A DNA stretch of 64,000 nt from Streptomyces broussonetiae (GCF_009796285.1 NZ_CP047020.1:7626001-7690000); one strand, 5' to 3'; counted from the stretch's first letter, positions 1 to 9,237 are shown. Translations and numbers: made by a program. The notes: generated from the sequence alone by a model not told the origin.

Positions 1-1827
1 TTGGCGGAGCCGCGGACCGCCGTTGCCGCCGCGGCGCTGACCATCGACACGCGCACCGGTGAGTCAAAGATGGAGCAGTCCGCAGACGCGGCGGAGCTGG
101 TGACCCGACTGGCGCGTGGCAGTGCGAACGTCCTGGTCACAGGTCGTCCAGGGAGCGGCAAGAGCACGCTTCTGCGCTCACTGGCCACCAACTCGGAGAC
201 ACGCCGCTTCCGCTTCTACTTCGACCTGGGCCTCAAACCGAAGGACGAACCGTTCTCCGAGTACGCGGCCCGTCTCCTCGCGCCTACGATGACGTCGGAC
301 CGCTCGCGCGCCTACGACCTCTTCCTCTACCTCATCCGTTCCGGAACCGCGCTGTGCGTGCTCGATGCCATCGATGAAGGCGTCGACGAACCAAGCCCTG
401 CCGGATTCCTGCGGCTCTTCACCGATCTCGCGGCCGTCCTGTCCGCCGAATCGGCGGTGGTCATGAGTTCACGGGTGTCCTTTCTCGCGGACTCGCCCCA
501 GGTACGCCAGCTGCTCGACAACGGGGCGGGGCGCTCCGAGCAACTGGTCGAGCAGATGTACGCGAACGGCCTCGACCCGTCCCGCGTGCCACACTTCCAC
601 GTCGTACGCCTGGCTGAACCCGAGGCAACCCCTCTCGAGAAGCGCCTCACCACAGCGCTGAACCTTCCCGCGGGCCAGCCGCTCGCGCACATCCTCGGTG
701 CGCATATCACGCGGACATTGGTCGAGCGTGGGAAGCCCTATCTGGAGGGGCGGCTGCCCGCCGCGTTCGGACACGCCTTCCTCACCGACCGCACCGTGTT
801 CTCCCTCCTCGACATACACCGACAGCTGGGAGCCGACGCCTTCAAGGACGGACGCCTCGATATCGACGCCAGTGTCCTCGCTCCGCTGCTGCGACCCGCA
901 GGCCCAGATCACGTAGCCTTCGTGCACACGGCGTACCAGGAACTCCTGGCTGCCAGGTTCCTGGCCGAGCCGGAGAACCGGACCCTGGCAGCGGACCTTC
1001 CCAGCGGCGCCTTCCTCACCGAGCAGGTGCGCGCATTCCTCGCCGGAATGCCCAGCAACCCGGAGACTGACGACTGCGTCCTGCCCGCCGGGGCATACCT
1101 GGTCGGGCCGGCCGAACGACTACTGATCCGCCGCGTCGAGCGTCCCGTACGCTTCGACCGCCACGCCGCCACCGTCGCCCGATACCGCCGCTTCCTCGAC
1201 GCCCTCAACGCTGACGGCACCTCGCACTGGGACCACCCCGACCAACCGGCCGGCGTCACCCACCGCCCCTGGACCGACCGACTCGGACGGCCCGACTACT
1301 ACGAGAACCCGCGCTACGACTCCCACCCTGCTGTTTGCGTCAGCTGGTGGAGCGCACATGCCTTCGCAGCGTTCGAAGGAAAACGCCTGCCTACGTCCCT
1401 CGAGTGGGAAGCCGCCGCGCGTGGCACCGACGGACGCCTCTTCCCATGGGGCGACACGCCAGACAGCGCACGAATCAACTGCGCCGACACCTGGGTCGGC
1501 CGGCCTGTCGTGACCTATCAGGCGTGGTACCGGGACTTCGCGGGCGACGCCGTTCGGCGGGCCGGGGCGACACCCGTCGACGAACGGCCAAGCAACCGCT
1601 CCCCGTTCGGTGTCCTCGACATGGTGGGCAACTGCTGGGAATGGACATCCACCAGCCTGGACGATCCCGGCGAGGCCGTCATCTGCGGTGGCAGCTACGA
1701 CAACCCCATGAGGGCGGTACAGACCAGCAGCAAGGGCGTCTACCGCAAGCGCGGCGGGAGCAATGCGGTCGGCTTCCGGTGCGTGCAGGACATCGACACG
1801 TCCGAGGCAGAGGAGACGACGGCATGA
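1..1827 (+). CDS. NACHT-type NTPase with C-terminal FGE-sulfatase-like domain (5' partial)
   Basis: The reading frame is open from base 1, so the true start and any N-terminal effector domain probably lie upstream. The visible 608 residues show a Walker A (GRPGSGKS, about residues 48-55), a Walker B (LCVLDAIDEG, about 118-127) and a FVHTAYQELLAARFLA stretch (about 307-322) typical of the end of a NACHT module. From about 357 to 600 there is an FGE-sulfatase / C-type-lectin-like fold (RLPTSLEWEAAARG, FPWGDTPD, DMVGNCWEW, GGSYDN, GFRC). The catalytic cysteine pair of formylglycine-generating enzyme is not apparent, so this domain is more likely a sensor or binding surface than an enzyme. NACHT-plus-sensor proteins are known in bacterial NLR-like conflict systems, and a defence role here is inference. 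Its stop overlaps the next start (ATGA). Confidence 0.8.
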   Translation: MAEPRTAVAAAALTIDTRTGESKMEQSADAAELVTRLARGSANVLVTGRPGSGKSTLLRSLATNSETRRFRFYFDLGLKPKDEPFSEYAARLLAPTMTSDRSRAYDLFLYLIRSGTALCVLDAIDEGVDEPSPAGFLRLFTDLAAVLSAESAVVMSSRVSFLADSPQVRQLLDNGAGRSEQLVEQMYANGLDPSRVPHFHVVRLAEPEATPLEKRLTTALNLPAGQPLAHILGAHITRTLVERGKPYLEGRLPAAFGHAFLTDRTVFSLLDIHRQLGADAFKDGRLDIDASVLAPLLRPAGPDHVAFVHTAYQELLAARFLAEPENRTLAADLPSGAFLTEQVRAFLAGMPSNPETDDCVLPAGAYLVGPAERLLIRRVERPVRFDRHAATVARYRRFLDALNADGTSHWDHPDQPAGVTHRPWTDRLGRPDYYENPRYDSHPAVCVSWWSAHAFAAFEGKRLPTSLEWEAAARGTDGRLFPWGDTPDSARINCADTWVGRPVVTYQAWYRDFAGDAVRRAGATPVDERPSNRSPFGVLDMVGNCWEWTSTSLDDPGEAVICGGSYDNPMRAVQTSSKGVYRKRGGSNAVGFRCVQDIDTSEAEETTA

Positions 1828-2090
1828 GCGCAGGCGGGCCGCGTCACGGAACCATCGTGGACAGGCGTCCGAGCGGGGGTGGGCTGAGCGGCGCGCTCGG
1901 CTCCTATGTCGTCCGGGATGACGAGGACGATCGCTACTACAGCTTCGACTACCGGCAGATCGTGACCGAGGGATTCCGGACCATCCGCACTGGCGAACGC
2001 GTCCGCTTCCATACGAGCGCCGAAAGCCCCGACCGGGCGGAGTTCGTCATTCGCCTCAACCAGCCCGACCCAGCCGAGTACTACCGGTGA
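1824..2090 (+). CDS. Small cold-shock-domain-like protein
   Basis: 88-residue protein whose ATG overlaps the stop of the NACHT gene by four bases, so the two are translationally coupled. The pattern GTIVDRR...GSYVVRDD...YYSFDYRQIVTEGFRTIRTGERVRFH lines up by eye with cold-shock domains (GTV..., a short aromatic strand, then a V-E-G-F-R-T-L-x-E-G-x-x-V-x-F block). It therefore probably has an OB-fold that binds RNA or single-stranded DNA. The usual RNP motifs are only partly recognisable, so the assignment is tentative. Its position between a NACHT protein and a membrane protein suggests a nucleic-acid sensing or adaptor role in the same system, which is inference. Confidence 0.6.
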   Translation: MSAGGPRHGTIVDRRPSGGGLSGALGSYVVRDDEDDRYYSFDYRQIVTEGFRTIRTGERVRFHTSAESPDRAEFVIRLNQPDPAEYYR

Positions 2091-3370
2091 CCGCCTACGG
2101 AGTGCCGCCGCTCGTCAGTAACACGGGTGCGCGCCAGGAACTGACCGTCGTCCTGCCCGTGCGGCTGCTACGCGTCCCCGACTGGCCCGAAGGCCCCTTT
2201 CCCTTCGAATTGGGCAGCCGCCGCACCGACGCCCCCACTCGGTCCACCTACTTTGCTCCTGCCTCCGCCCGTGCCCTCTACGGGTCCCCCGGGCGCCCAC
2301 GTCGCTGGCACCTGCCGCTGGACGCCAAGCAGGACGGGCTGCACCTGCTAGGCATGGAACTTCTCCGCGCGGCCACCGCCCGCAATCCGGAACACGCCTT
2401 TGCCGTCTTTCACTTGAGCGTGGACAGACCGCTGCTACCCGTACTGCGGACCCTGGCCGGGCGGCGGCCGAACCTCGTCGACGAGCCGCTCACGGGTCCC
2501 CTCGACCCGGCCAAGTTGCTCGCTGGCATCGCCGACGTCCGAGACCCCGACGGGCCGTTCGCTATATCCCGGCCCTACACCATCGCCTTCATGACCCCTA
2601 CCGCGAGGCAGACCCCAGCCCTGCGATCGGGCCTGGAAGGGGCACTGCCAGCGAGTGCGGACCGCTGGCTGTGGGAGCTGGCATCACGCTCCACACAGGA
2701 GGACTTCCCCCTGCCTCCGGAGACCGCCGGTGAAGAGCTCAAAGACGTTGTACGGATCTCGGCGGACTGGAGTGCCCTCGTACTGCGTCAAGGAGCCGCC
2801 TTCCTCGGCCACCGGGCTGATACCGGCACGGGCGACTTCTTCGAATTCGCGGCGCTGCACTCCCGCACCGTCTACCTCGACGCCCTGCTCCTCGGCGCAC
2901 TCCAGCGCGATCATATCGAGGAGCTCACCGACGAACTCTCCGAGGTATTCAACTCACCACAGCTGGCACGCCAGGTTGCCGCACTGGAGAGGAACATCGC
3001 CGTCTTCCGCAGCACCTACTGGCGACAGCACCTCACCGCACACGGCGCAGCGAACGATCTCCTGCTCGCCTTCCAGAACCAGCACCGGCTGCCGGCGCGT
3101 TTCCACGAAATCCTGGCCGAAGCAGCCGACTACAGCAGACTCGTACAGACCCAGGAAAGCCAGCAGATCAGCGGCGCCCTGGGGGTCCTCACGGTCCTCG
3201 GCCTGCCGCTCGGTACGGCTCTCAGCATTCTGCAGGTCCTCGGCGACAACTCTGTGGCACACCTCCTCATCGCGCTGACAATGTCGGTCGCCGCCACAGC
3301 CGGAGCCCTCACCACACGGTATGGGCGCCTGGTCCTGTCGTCACTACGGGGCGGGGAAGACAAGGCATAG
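2087..3370 (+). CDS. CorA-like membrane protein, third gene of the NACHT operon
   Basis: 427 residues, GTG start overlapping the preceding stop by four bases (GTGA). The first ~350 residues are soluble and become helical towards the end (a long amphipathic stretch about 265-355). Two hydrophobic segments follow at about 362-385 and 391-410, joined by a very short loop, with a basic tail. A long cytoplasmic helical domain followed by two closely spaced C-terminal TM helices is the architecture of CorA-family channels and CorA-like effectors. The GMN loop motif of true Mg2+ transporters is absent. In a NACHT-led operon such a protein would fit a membrane-permeabilising effector. That role is inferred from architecture and context, not from recognised homology. 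Confidence 0.6.
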   Translation: MTAYGVPPLVSNTGARQELTVVLPVRLLRVPDWPEGPFPFELGSRRTDAPTRSTYFAPASARALYGSPGRPRRWHLPLDAKQDGLHLLGMELLRAATARNPEHAFAVFHLSVDRPLLPVLRTLAGRRPNLVDEPLTGPLDPAKLLAGIADVRDPDGPFAISRPYTIAFMTPTARQTPALRSGLEGALPASADRWLWELASRSTQEDFPLPPETAGEELKDVVRISADWSALVLRQGAAFLGHRADTGTGDFFEFAALHSRTVYLDALLLGALQRDHIEELTDELSEVFNSPQLARQVAALERNIAVFRSTYWRQHLTAHGAANDLLLAFQNQHRLPARFHEILAEAADYSRLVQTQESQQISGALGVLTVLGLPLGTALSILQVLGDNSVAHLLIALTMSVAATAGALTTRYGRLVLSSLRGGEDKA

Positions 3371-3644
3371 GACGCTGCGACCTGTGGTCGCAGAGCACGT
3401 CTACGCCGTACGAACCAGGATCGTATGTGGACTCCGGTCGGCACGTGTGCTCCCGCCCATCCCACCCAAACGCGACAGCTCGGAGGCCTTGGCCTTCCTC
3501 TTCGTGCAGATCGGTCGCTCGTTTCGGTGAGTAGAACCTTCCGTCGCGCGACAGACTGCCGTGTTGAGGCTCATGCTGGCCTTGCCGCGTGACAGCGCGG
3601 CATGTTCCACCGTCGCACCTGATTTGGCCTTGGGAGACAAACGC

Positions 3645-5963
3645 GTGACCCATCACGTTCCCCCAGACGTCGACGAGGTAATCGAGGGTGTCGTCGACCA
3701 CCTGCTGCATGTCAGTTACGACGAGCGCACGGTGCTGCGGCTGACGTCCGTGGGTGACGGTGAGGAGAGCATCACCGTGGTCGGCAAGGCACTTTTCGGG
3801 GCGAAGCCGGGAGAGAGCCTGCGCCTGTGTGGCTCGTGGAGTCATCATCCGCGCTATGGGCGGCAGTTCAAGGCCGAGAGATGCGAGCGAACGGTGCCCG
3901 CCGATGAGCGGGCGATCCGCCTCTACCTCGCCTCGGGCATGATCCGAGGCATCGGTCCCGCGCTGGCCGCGGCGATCGTGGACGCCTTCCGCGAGCAGAC
4001 CTTGAATGTCATCGACACCGAACCAGAGCGGCTGCTGGAAGTCCACAACATCGGGGAGATCCGGCTCGGCCGGATCACGGCGGCCTGGCAGGAGCAGAAG
4101 GCCATCGCTGAGATTATGATGTTCCTGCAGCAACTCGGGATCACACCTGGGCTCGCGGTGAAGATCTACACCACATACGTCGACACCGACGACGACCCGA
4201 TCGATATCGTCCGCCGCAACCCCTACCGACTGTGCCGGGACGTGCACGGCGTCGGCTTCGTCAATGCCGACAAGATCGCCCTCGCAGCCGGCGTCCCCAA
4301 GCACAGTGAGGAACGGCTCCAGGCCGCCCTGCTGCACGAGCTGGACCAGGCTGGCGGCCATGGCCACTGCCATCTGCCCGTCCCCGTCCTGCTCGTCCGC
4401 ACCCGTCAGCTGCTGTCCGACGACGATCCAGCCACCGCGGAGATCCTCGACGACGCGGTCCTGCGCCAAGCCCTGCAAACGCTGAGTGATCAGGGAGAGA
4501 TGATTACCGAGACGCTGCCGTCGAACGTACTGGATGGCACCGACGCAGTGGCGGACACGGAGATCGCCCTGCTCGCGCGCTACCACCGCGATGAGACCCA
4601 GCTCGCCTGGCACGTACGCCGTCTGCTCGGCTCCGCGCCCGCTCTGGCTGACCTCGCGGACTGGGATGAACGATTGGCCGGGCTGAGCACGGCGGAGACG
4701 GCCGGGCTGACTGATGAGCAGTATCAGGCGATCTGCATTGCACTAACCCGGCCCCTGTCCGTACTCACCGGCGGCCCGGGCTGCGGCAAGACCCACACCT
4801 TGCGCACCTTGGTGGAGGTAGCAGGCGCCGCTGGCGCGGTTGTCGCCCTGGCCGCGCCGACGGGGAAGGCCGCCAAACGCCTGGAGGACACCTGCGGGCA
4901 GGCTGCGATGACCGTACACCGCCTCATCCGGTCGCCCGAGGGCGACTCCCTCTTCGACCATGCCGGCGTGCTGGAGACCGCCGACTTGGTGGTGATCGAC
5001 GAGACGTCCATGCTCGACCTAGCCCTGGCCCGCAGACTCTTCGCCGCCGTCCGCAAGGGCTGCCACCTTCTCCTGGTCGGTGACACCGATCAGCTGCCCA
5101 GTGTCGCTCCCGGCCGGGTCCTGCGTGACCTCCTCGACGTAGACGCGATCCCGCGCACCCGGCTGACCAAGGTCTTCCGCCAGCACGACGACAGCGCCGC
5201 GATCGTGATCAACGCCCACCGGATCCTGCGCGGCGACCTGCCCGAGGGCGATCCCCGGGCCTTCTGGAACCGGCCAGTCGTGGTCGCGGAAGACGTCGCC
5301 CGGCGCGTGGTGGACTTGGTCTGCGAGATCATCCCGAAGCACTTCGGGGTCCGGGCGGAGGACGTCCAGGTGCTGTGCCCGGGCAAGAAGGACGTTGCCG
5401 GCATGACAGACCTCAACCTGCGGCTCCAACAGCGCCTCAACCCACCCGCCGACTACAAGCCCCAGCACTTCCACGGCGGGTGCGTCTTCCGCCTCGGCGA
5501 CCGCGTCCAGCAGATCCGCAACAACCCACGCCGCGGCGAGACGGGCGTCTTCAACGGCAGCAGCGGCACCATCACCGCCGTCGACCTCGAAGCCCACCAG
5601 CTCACGGTCACCTTTACCGACAGCGAGGCGGCCGCCTACCCGTTCACCGACCTCGACGAGCTCGTACACGCCTACGCGCTGACCGTTCACCGCTCACAGG
5701 GCAGCGAATACCCCTACGTCGTCATCCCCATGATCAAGTCGGCCGGGCCGATGCTGCTCCAGCGCAACCTGCTCTACACCGCAGTCACCCGCGCCCGCGA
5801 AGGCGTCCTACTCATCGGCCAGACCGAGGCCGTCGAGCGGGCCGTCGCCAACAACCGCACCCAGCGCCGCAACACGGCTCTGACCCACCGCATCACCCAC
5901 ACTGGGACCGCGGTGTCAGCACCTCGGCCCCAGACTCCGACCGGGCAACTGGCCTGGAGCTGA
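3645..5963 (+). CDS. recD2: RecD2-type ATP-dependent DNA helicase
   Basis: 772 residues from the GTG at 3645, which has GGGAGAC about 8 bases upstream. An in-frame start at 3561 exists but lacks a clear ribosome site. The N-terminal part has the helix-hairpin-helix-like region of RecD2 (MIRGIGPALAAAIVDAF, then VHNIGEIRLGRI). A superfamily 1 helicase core follows: Walker A GGPGCGKT (about residue 376), motif II VVIDETSML (about 447), and a C-terminal UvrD_C_2 motif ALTVHRSQGSEYP (about 680). RecD2 proteins are 5'-3' helicases acting outside RecBCD, and the length is normal for the family. It lies about 275 bp beyond the NACHT operon in the same direction, and whether it is functionally linked is unknown. 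Confidence 0.9.
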   Translation: MTHHVPPDVDEVIEGVVDHLLHVSYDERTVLRLTSVGDGEESITVVGKALFGAKPGESLRLCGSWSHHPRYGRQFKAERCERTVPADERAIRLYLASGMIRGIGPALAAAIVDAFREQTLNVIDTEPERLLEVHNIGEIRLGRITAAWQEQKAIAEIMMFLQQLGITPGLAVKIYTTYVDTDDDPIDIVRRNPYRLCRDVHGVGFVNADKIALAAGVPKHSEERLQAALLHELDQAGGHGHCHLPVPVLLVRTRQLLSDDDPATAEILDDAVLRQALQTLSDQGEMITETLPSNVLDGTDAVADTEIALLARYHRDETQLAWHVRRLLGSAPALADLADWDERLAGLSTAETAGLTDEQYQAICIALTRPLSVLTGGPGCGKTHTLRTLVEVAGAAGAVVALAAPTGKAAKRLEDTCGQAAMTVHRLIRSPEGDSLFDHAGVLETADLVVIDETSMLDLALARRLFAAVRKGCHLLLVGDTDQLPSVAPGRVLRDLLDVDAIPRTRLTKVFRQHDDSAAIVINAHRILRGDLPEGDPRAFWNRPVVVAEDVARRVVDLVCEIIPKHFGVRAEDVQVLCPGKKDVAGMTDLNLRLQQRLNPPADYKPQHFHGGCVFRLGDRVQQIRNNPRRGETGVFNGSSGTITAVDLEAHQLTVTFTDSEAAAYPFTDLDELVHAYALTVHRSQGSEYPYVVIPMIKSAGPMLLQRNLLYTAVTRAREGVLLIGQTEAVERAVANNRTQRRNTALTHRITHTGTAVSAPRPQTPTGQLAWS

Positions 5964-6113
5964 AGCCGCCCTGCGGGGCCCGGACCCTCCGCTCCTGTAC
6001 CGCCGTCCCTACGCACCCCGGCCCCGCTCCCAGGCACAGCCGACGGTGCCGATCCCGACCGCCATCGACTTGTCCGCGCGCCCGCCTCTGCTGCCGCGCA
6101 GCTGAGCGACGCG

Positions 6114-6240
6114 ATGAAAGACGTAATCGCCCGATGGGACGCCCTGCTGGACGGGGAACGGTACGCACAGGCTGCCGAAGTCCTCCACGAAGTCACCGGC
6201 CTGACCGTCGCCACACTGAGAGTGGAGAGTCAGGGTGTTA
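6114..6240 (+). pseudogene. Truncated hypothetical gene, 5' end only
   Basis: An ATG at 6114 opens a plausible coding start, MKDVIARWDALLDGERYAQAAEVLHEVTG, giving about 38 sensible residues. The sequence then runs into the remains of an oppositely oriented transposase near 6225-6270 and loses coding character. The product is unrecognised. It looks like the 5' stump of a gene interrupted by transposition. Confidence 0.35.
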
Positions 6241-6463
6241 TGGCTCCGCAAGAGGCGCGCCGCACTCCTGGTAGCACTGTCTCGGGCCGAGCCAGCAGTA
6301 GGTACCGGCCGAGCAGCTCCCGTGGGAGCCGATGCACCAGCGAGGCCAGCAGCAGTCGGTCGCTCGGAGAGAATCGCGGCCGAGTCTGCCGCAGTTGTCC
6401 TTCCAGGACGGCGATCTGGTGGCGCAGCACCACGATCTTTACGTCCATGGCTCCATCTTTCAT
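6230..6463 (-). pseudogene. Integrase-core (rve) transposase, N-terminal fragment
   Basis: The 77-residue frame reads VVLRHQIAVLEGQL, RPRFSPSDRLLLASLVHRLPR and LLLARPETVL. This is the N-terminal region of actinobacterial rve-type transposases/integrases that start with a 'VLRHE(L/I)AVLRRQ' block. The similarity stops near 6270 and no DDE catalytic domain follows, so only about 65 residues remain. It is a dead IS fragment that has interrupted the gene starting at 6114. Confidence 0.6.
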
Positions 6464-6657
6464 CGGCAGCAGCCGCAGTAACGCGAACGCGCTCGTCGTA
6501 CCGAGATAGGTCAGTCGGAGCAGCCCGGCAGATCATCATCCTGCACCGGTCGCCGGAAGACACGAGTTGCTCAGGGAACGGCCAGCAGCGCAGTTCGCTC
6601 ACCAGCCAGACCCGCTACTACCTGGGCAGACGAGGTTTCTGGCAAGGACTAGGTCGG

Positions 6658-7215
6658 CTAGCCCGCCGACAACTCCCGCACCATGCAGTCGTACAGCGGG
6701 GCGTCCACCCACGGGTGGGAAGTGCCGATCTTCCGGTACCCCCATGCGAGGTAGGCGGCGCGGGCCGGGTCGGCCTCCGCCTCCGGTCGTACAGTGAGGG
6801 TGACCCGCTCCGCGTCGACGCTGTCGAGGAGATGGGCGTGCAGGCTGGCTGCGACACCACGGCGACGCCACGCCATTCGTACGGCGAGCTCGATGATCAC
6901 GAAGGATCGGTGGCCGTCCTCCCGCATGTACGCGTCTGGCAGGGTGACGTCCTGGAGGTTGTGCCACCATCGGGTCTCCGTGGCGAGGAAGTACCCGTAT
7001 GTGAAGCCGACGACCTCCTCTTTGTCTCGGGCGATGATCAGCCGCATGCCCGGGCGGCGGGTGTGGACCTGGTAGCGGTCGATGAACTCGGCTATGTCGC
7101 GTGGGCCCTCCAGGTAGGGCGGCTCAGCGTAGATTTCTTCGTACGCCGGAAGGAACGCGTCGAGTTGGGCGACCGCAGCCTGGCTCTCGTACCGGTCGAA
7201 CCTCACATCGGTCAT
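6658..7215 (-). CDS. GNAT-family N-acetyltransferase
   Basis: 185 residues starting MTDVRFDRYES. The ATG at 7215 overlaps the upstream stop as TGATG, so translation is probably coupled to the TPR regulator. The GNAT acetyl-CoA binding region is seen as ELAVRMAWRRRGVAASLHAHLL (motif A, the Q/R-x-x-G-x-A element). The C-terminal YLAWGYRKIG matches motif B (the 'fY...GF' region). The substrate is unknown. Pairing with a TPR-type regulator is common in Streptomyces and suggests modification of a small molecule or antibiotic-like compound, which is inference. Confidence 0.8.
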   Translation of the reverse strand: MTDVRFDRYESQAAVAQLDAFLPAYEEIYAEPPYLEGPRDIAEFIDRYQVHTRRPGMRLIIARDKEEVVGFTYGYFLATETRWWHNLQDVTLPDAYMREDGHRSFVIIELAVRMAWRRRGVAASLHAHLLDSVDAERVTLTVRPEAEADPARAAYLAWGYRKIGTSHPWVDAPLYDCMVRELSAG

Positions 7216-8525
7216 CAGGCGGCCCCTCGTTCGTGGACGTATTCTCGGAGTTCTTGAGTGGCGTTCCTGGCACTGACGGCATTCCGTTGATCGAGCAGGT
7301 CGACCACCTCGTTCAGCCGTCGCATGACGCGCTCGGATTCGACTTCTTCCAGGTGTCCCAGGCTTTCTACGGCGTGGGCGGCGCCCTCGTCGACGTTGCC
7401 GGCGTTGACCAGGCTGCGGGCCAGAGTGAGCCGGTAAAGGGCGCGATTGCGGCCGTAGGTGCGGTCGTGGTGATCGAGCGCAGCGCGCAGGAACTGTGCG
7501 GCGCGGTCGTGATGACCGCTGTCGTTGTAGAAAAGTCCTTGCGCGTAGTCCAGCTCGGCCGCGCCGTGGAACGCTGCCCATTCGGGGCTGGGACGGCCCC
7601 GTCCTTCGCGGTCCGCGAGACGCATGGACTCTGTCAGGCTGTGCCGAGCGGAGGAGGCATCGCCCATGAGTGAGAGTGCCCGTGCCTCGCGGGAGGCGAG
7701 TAGAGATTGGAGGACGGGCGCCCCGAAGCGGACAGCGCGCTCCTTGGCGGCATGGGCCAGGTCGTAGCCGTCCCGGGGGCGTTCCTCGTAACTGGCCTGC
7801 ATGCTCAAGGAGGCCAGGACGAGGATTTCCAGGGAGGAGTCTCGCAGCATGGTCGCGGTGGTCAGTGCCTCGCCCCAGTAGCGGCGGGCATCGTCCTGTT
7901 CGTCCGCATCGTAGTGAAGCCAAGCGCAATGTTCAGCGGTCTCGCCAGCCAGGAGCTGGAGTTGCCGACCGATCGTGTCGGGGTACTTGCTGGTGTTGAT
8001 GACGCGTCGGATCCGCTTTAGATGGCGGACGGCCAGTGAGCGGAGGTCTCCGCCTCCGTAGGCGTTGTCCAGGTGGTACAGGGAGCGAAGGCCTTCCCGT
8101 AGTTCGATCAGGTGGGCTGTGCCGATTGCGCCTTGTCTGCCGGATGGCGGGAGCTGGGCTACAGGGGTCGGGAGCCCGGCTGCCGTAGCTACACCGATTG
8201 TGTCGGCGAGGAACACCCGTCGGTCCACGCTGGTGCCTTTCTGCGCGAGGAGTGGTGCGCTCCCCACGGTGACACCGGCGGGGCGGTTGAGAAAGCCCAA
8301 CTCGATCGGGTCTACGCCCAGCATCGCGTGGATGATGCGCCAGGCGCGGGCGCGTGGCGTAGGCGGGGGAACCTCCCGCCACCAGCGCCGGACGTGCCGT
8401 GTGGTCACAGTGGCTGGCTCGCCGAGTAGGTCCGCTGTGTCCTCGAACCGGCGGATGAACTTGCTGGGGGCGTCCAAGCCCTGGGCCGCGCAGGCCCGTT
8501 CAAACAGTGTCATCTCGTCGGCCAC
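7215..8525 (-). CDS. Streptomyces-type transcriptional regulator with TPR-like repeats
   Basis: 436 residues from the GTG at 8525, chosen because CCGGAGG lies six bases upstream. The ATG at 8513 is a possible alternative. The first ~85 residues (MTLFERACAAQG, then VTTRHVRRWWREVPPPTPRARAWRIIHAMLG) look like the unusual helical DNA-binding head found in Streptomyces TPR regulators. The rest is helical and repeat-like (EALTTATMLRDSSLEILVLA, AVRFGAPVLQSLLASREARAL, AAQFLRAALDHHDRTYGRNRAL), as in tetratricopeptide domains. These proteins often control the adjacent genes. Here it is transcribed with a GNAT gene and lies divergent to the 8694-10247 trio. Confidence 0.7.
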   Translation of the reverse strand: MADEMTLFERACAAQGLDAPSKFIRRFEDTADLLGEPATVTTRHVRRWWREVPPPTPRARAWRIIHAMLGVDPIELGFLNRPAGVTVGSAPLLAQKGTSVDRRVFLADTIGVATAAGLPTPVAQLPPSGRQGAIGTAHLIELREGLRSLYHLDNAYGGGDLRSLAVRHLKRIRRVINTSKYPDTIGRQLQLLAGETAEHCAWLHYDADEQDDARRYWGEALTTATMLRDSSLEILVLASLSMQASYEERPRDGYDLAHAAKERAVRFGAPVLQSLLASREARALSLMGDASSARHSLTESMRLADREGRGRPSPEWAAFHGAAELDYAQGLFYNDSGHHDRAAQFLRAALDHHDRTYGRNRALYRLTLARSLVNAGNVDEGAAHAVESLGHLEEVESERVMRRLNEVVDLLDQRNAVSARNATQELREYVHERGAA

Positions 8526-8693
8526 GCCGTACCTCCGGTGATCCACCCGTCTACCGACCGTAACGGCTACAGCGGGCGTGGAATGTCCCCTCGCTTGAAA
8601 TGTCCGCCGAAAAGTCCGCCCTAACGTCCCCAGCCCCTTGGTGAATGGGAGTTGGCTCGTATTGGAAGCGCAGGGACGGAGGGAGATGCGACC

Positions 8694-9233
8694 GTGAACA
8701 TGCAAGAGCGGCAGGGCGAGCACGTCACGACGGGCGCTGAGCGGTCTCTGGCCATCGAGCATTGGCTGCTGATGGCCGCCGAGGACTGGGGCCGAGCACG
8801 GCGGGAGTGGCGGACCGAGGGCGTGACGCTGCTGCGTTCCGGCGGTCTATTCGGCGTCGTACGGATCAACGCAGAAGTTGTACGCGCGGCAGCCGGAGCC
8901 GAGGACGTCACCGCCGTGGACCACTTCCTGGCCCAGGCTTTGCTCGGCGGCCCGGTGTTCATGGACCAGGAACTCCTTCGATACTACGCCTTGGTGGGAG
9001 CCAGCACGGGGTGTCGTCTGGAGTGGACACTGGCGCGAGATGACGCCGAGTTCATGGGCGTAGGTCACTACCTGGGCGTGCCGGCTCTGGATGCCACCAC
9101 CCCGAAGGTGCGTCGCTACTGGTGCGTGGAGATGGACAGTGCTGGTGAACTCGCCCCGGGGGATGCCGTGGCCCGGCTCGTGCGCGTCGGTCGCTCCAAG
9201 ATCGCGCGAGGGGACAGGCAGCTCGGTGGGTAG
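8694..9233 (+). CDS. Hypothetical protein, divergent from the TPR regulator
   Basis: 179 residues from the GTG at 8694, with a strong GGAGGGAG eight bases upstream. Readable stretches include AIEHWLLMAAEDWGRARREWRTEGVTLLRSGGLFGVVRI and a C-terminal YWCVEMDSAGELAPGDAVARLVRVGR. No catalytic motif or membrane segment is visible. It starts four bases before an adjacent HATPase gene. The function is not recognised. The shared divergent promoter with the TPR regulator makes it a candidate target of that regulator. Confidence 0.65.
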   Translation: MNMQERQGEHVTTGAERSLAIEHWLLMAAEDWGRARREWRTEGVTLLRSGGLFGVVRINAEVVRAAAGAEDVTAVDHFLAQALLGGPVFMDQELLRYYALVGASTGCRLEWTLARDDAEFMGVGHYLGVPALDATTPKVRRYWCVEMDSAGELAPGDAVARLVRVGRSKIARGDRQLGG

Positions 9234-9237
9234 CGCG

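Noticed and set aside
1069..1810. Active formylglycine-generating enzyme
   Set aside because: The catalytic cysteine pair is not visible and the domain is fused to a NACHT module, so a sensor role is more likely.
3309..4613. 434-codon minus-strand frame opposite the helicase
   Set aside because: Antisense to conserved RecD2 sequence and without a recognisable domain.
6658..7929. 423-codon minus-strand frame ending in the GNAT gene
   Set aside because: Only the last 185 codons are real. The upstream part overlaps the TPR regulator in another frame and is Arg/Pro-rich shadow sequence.
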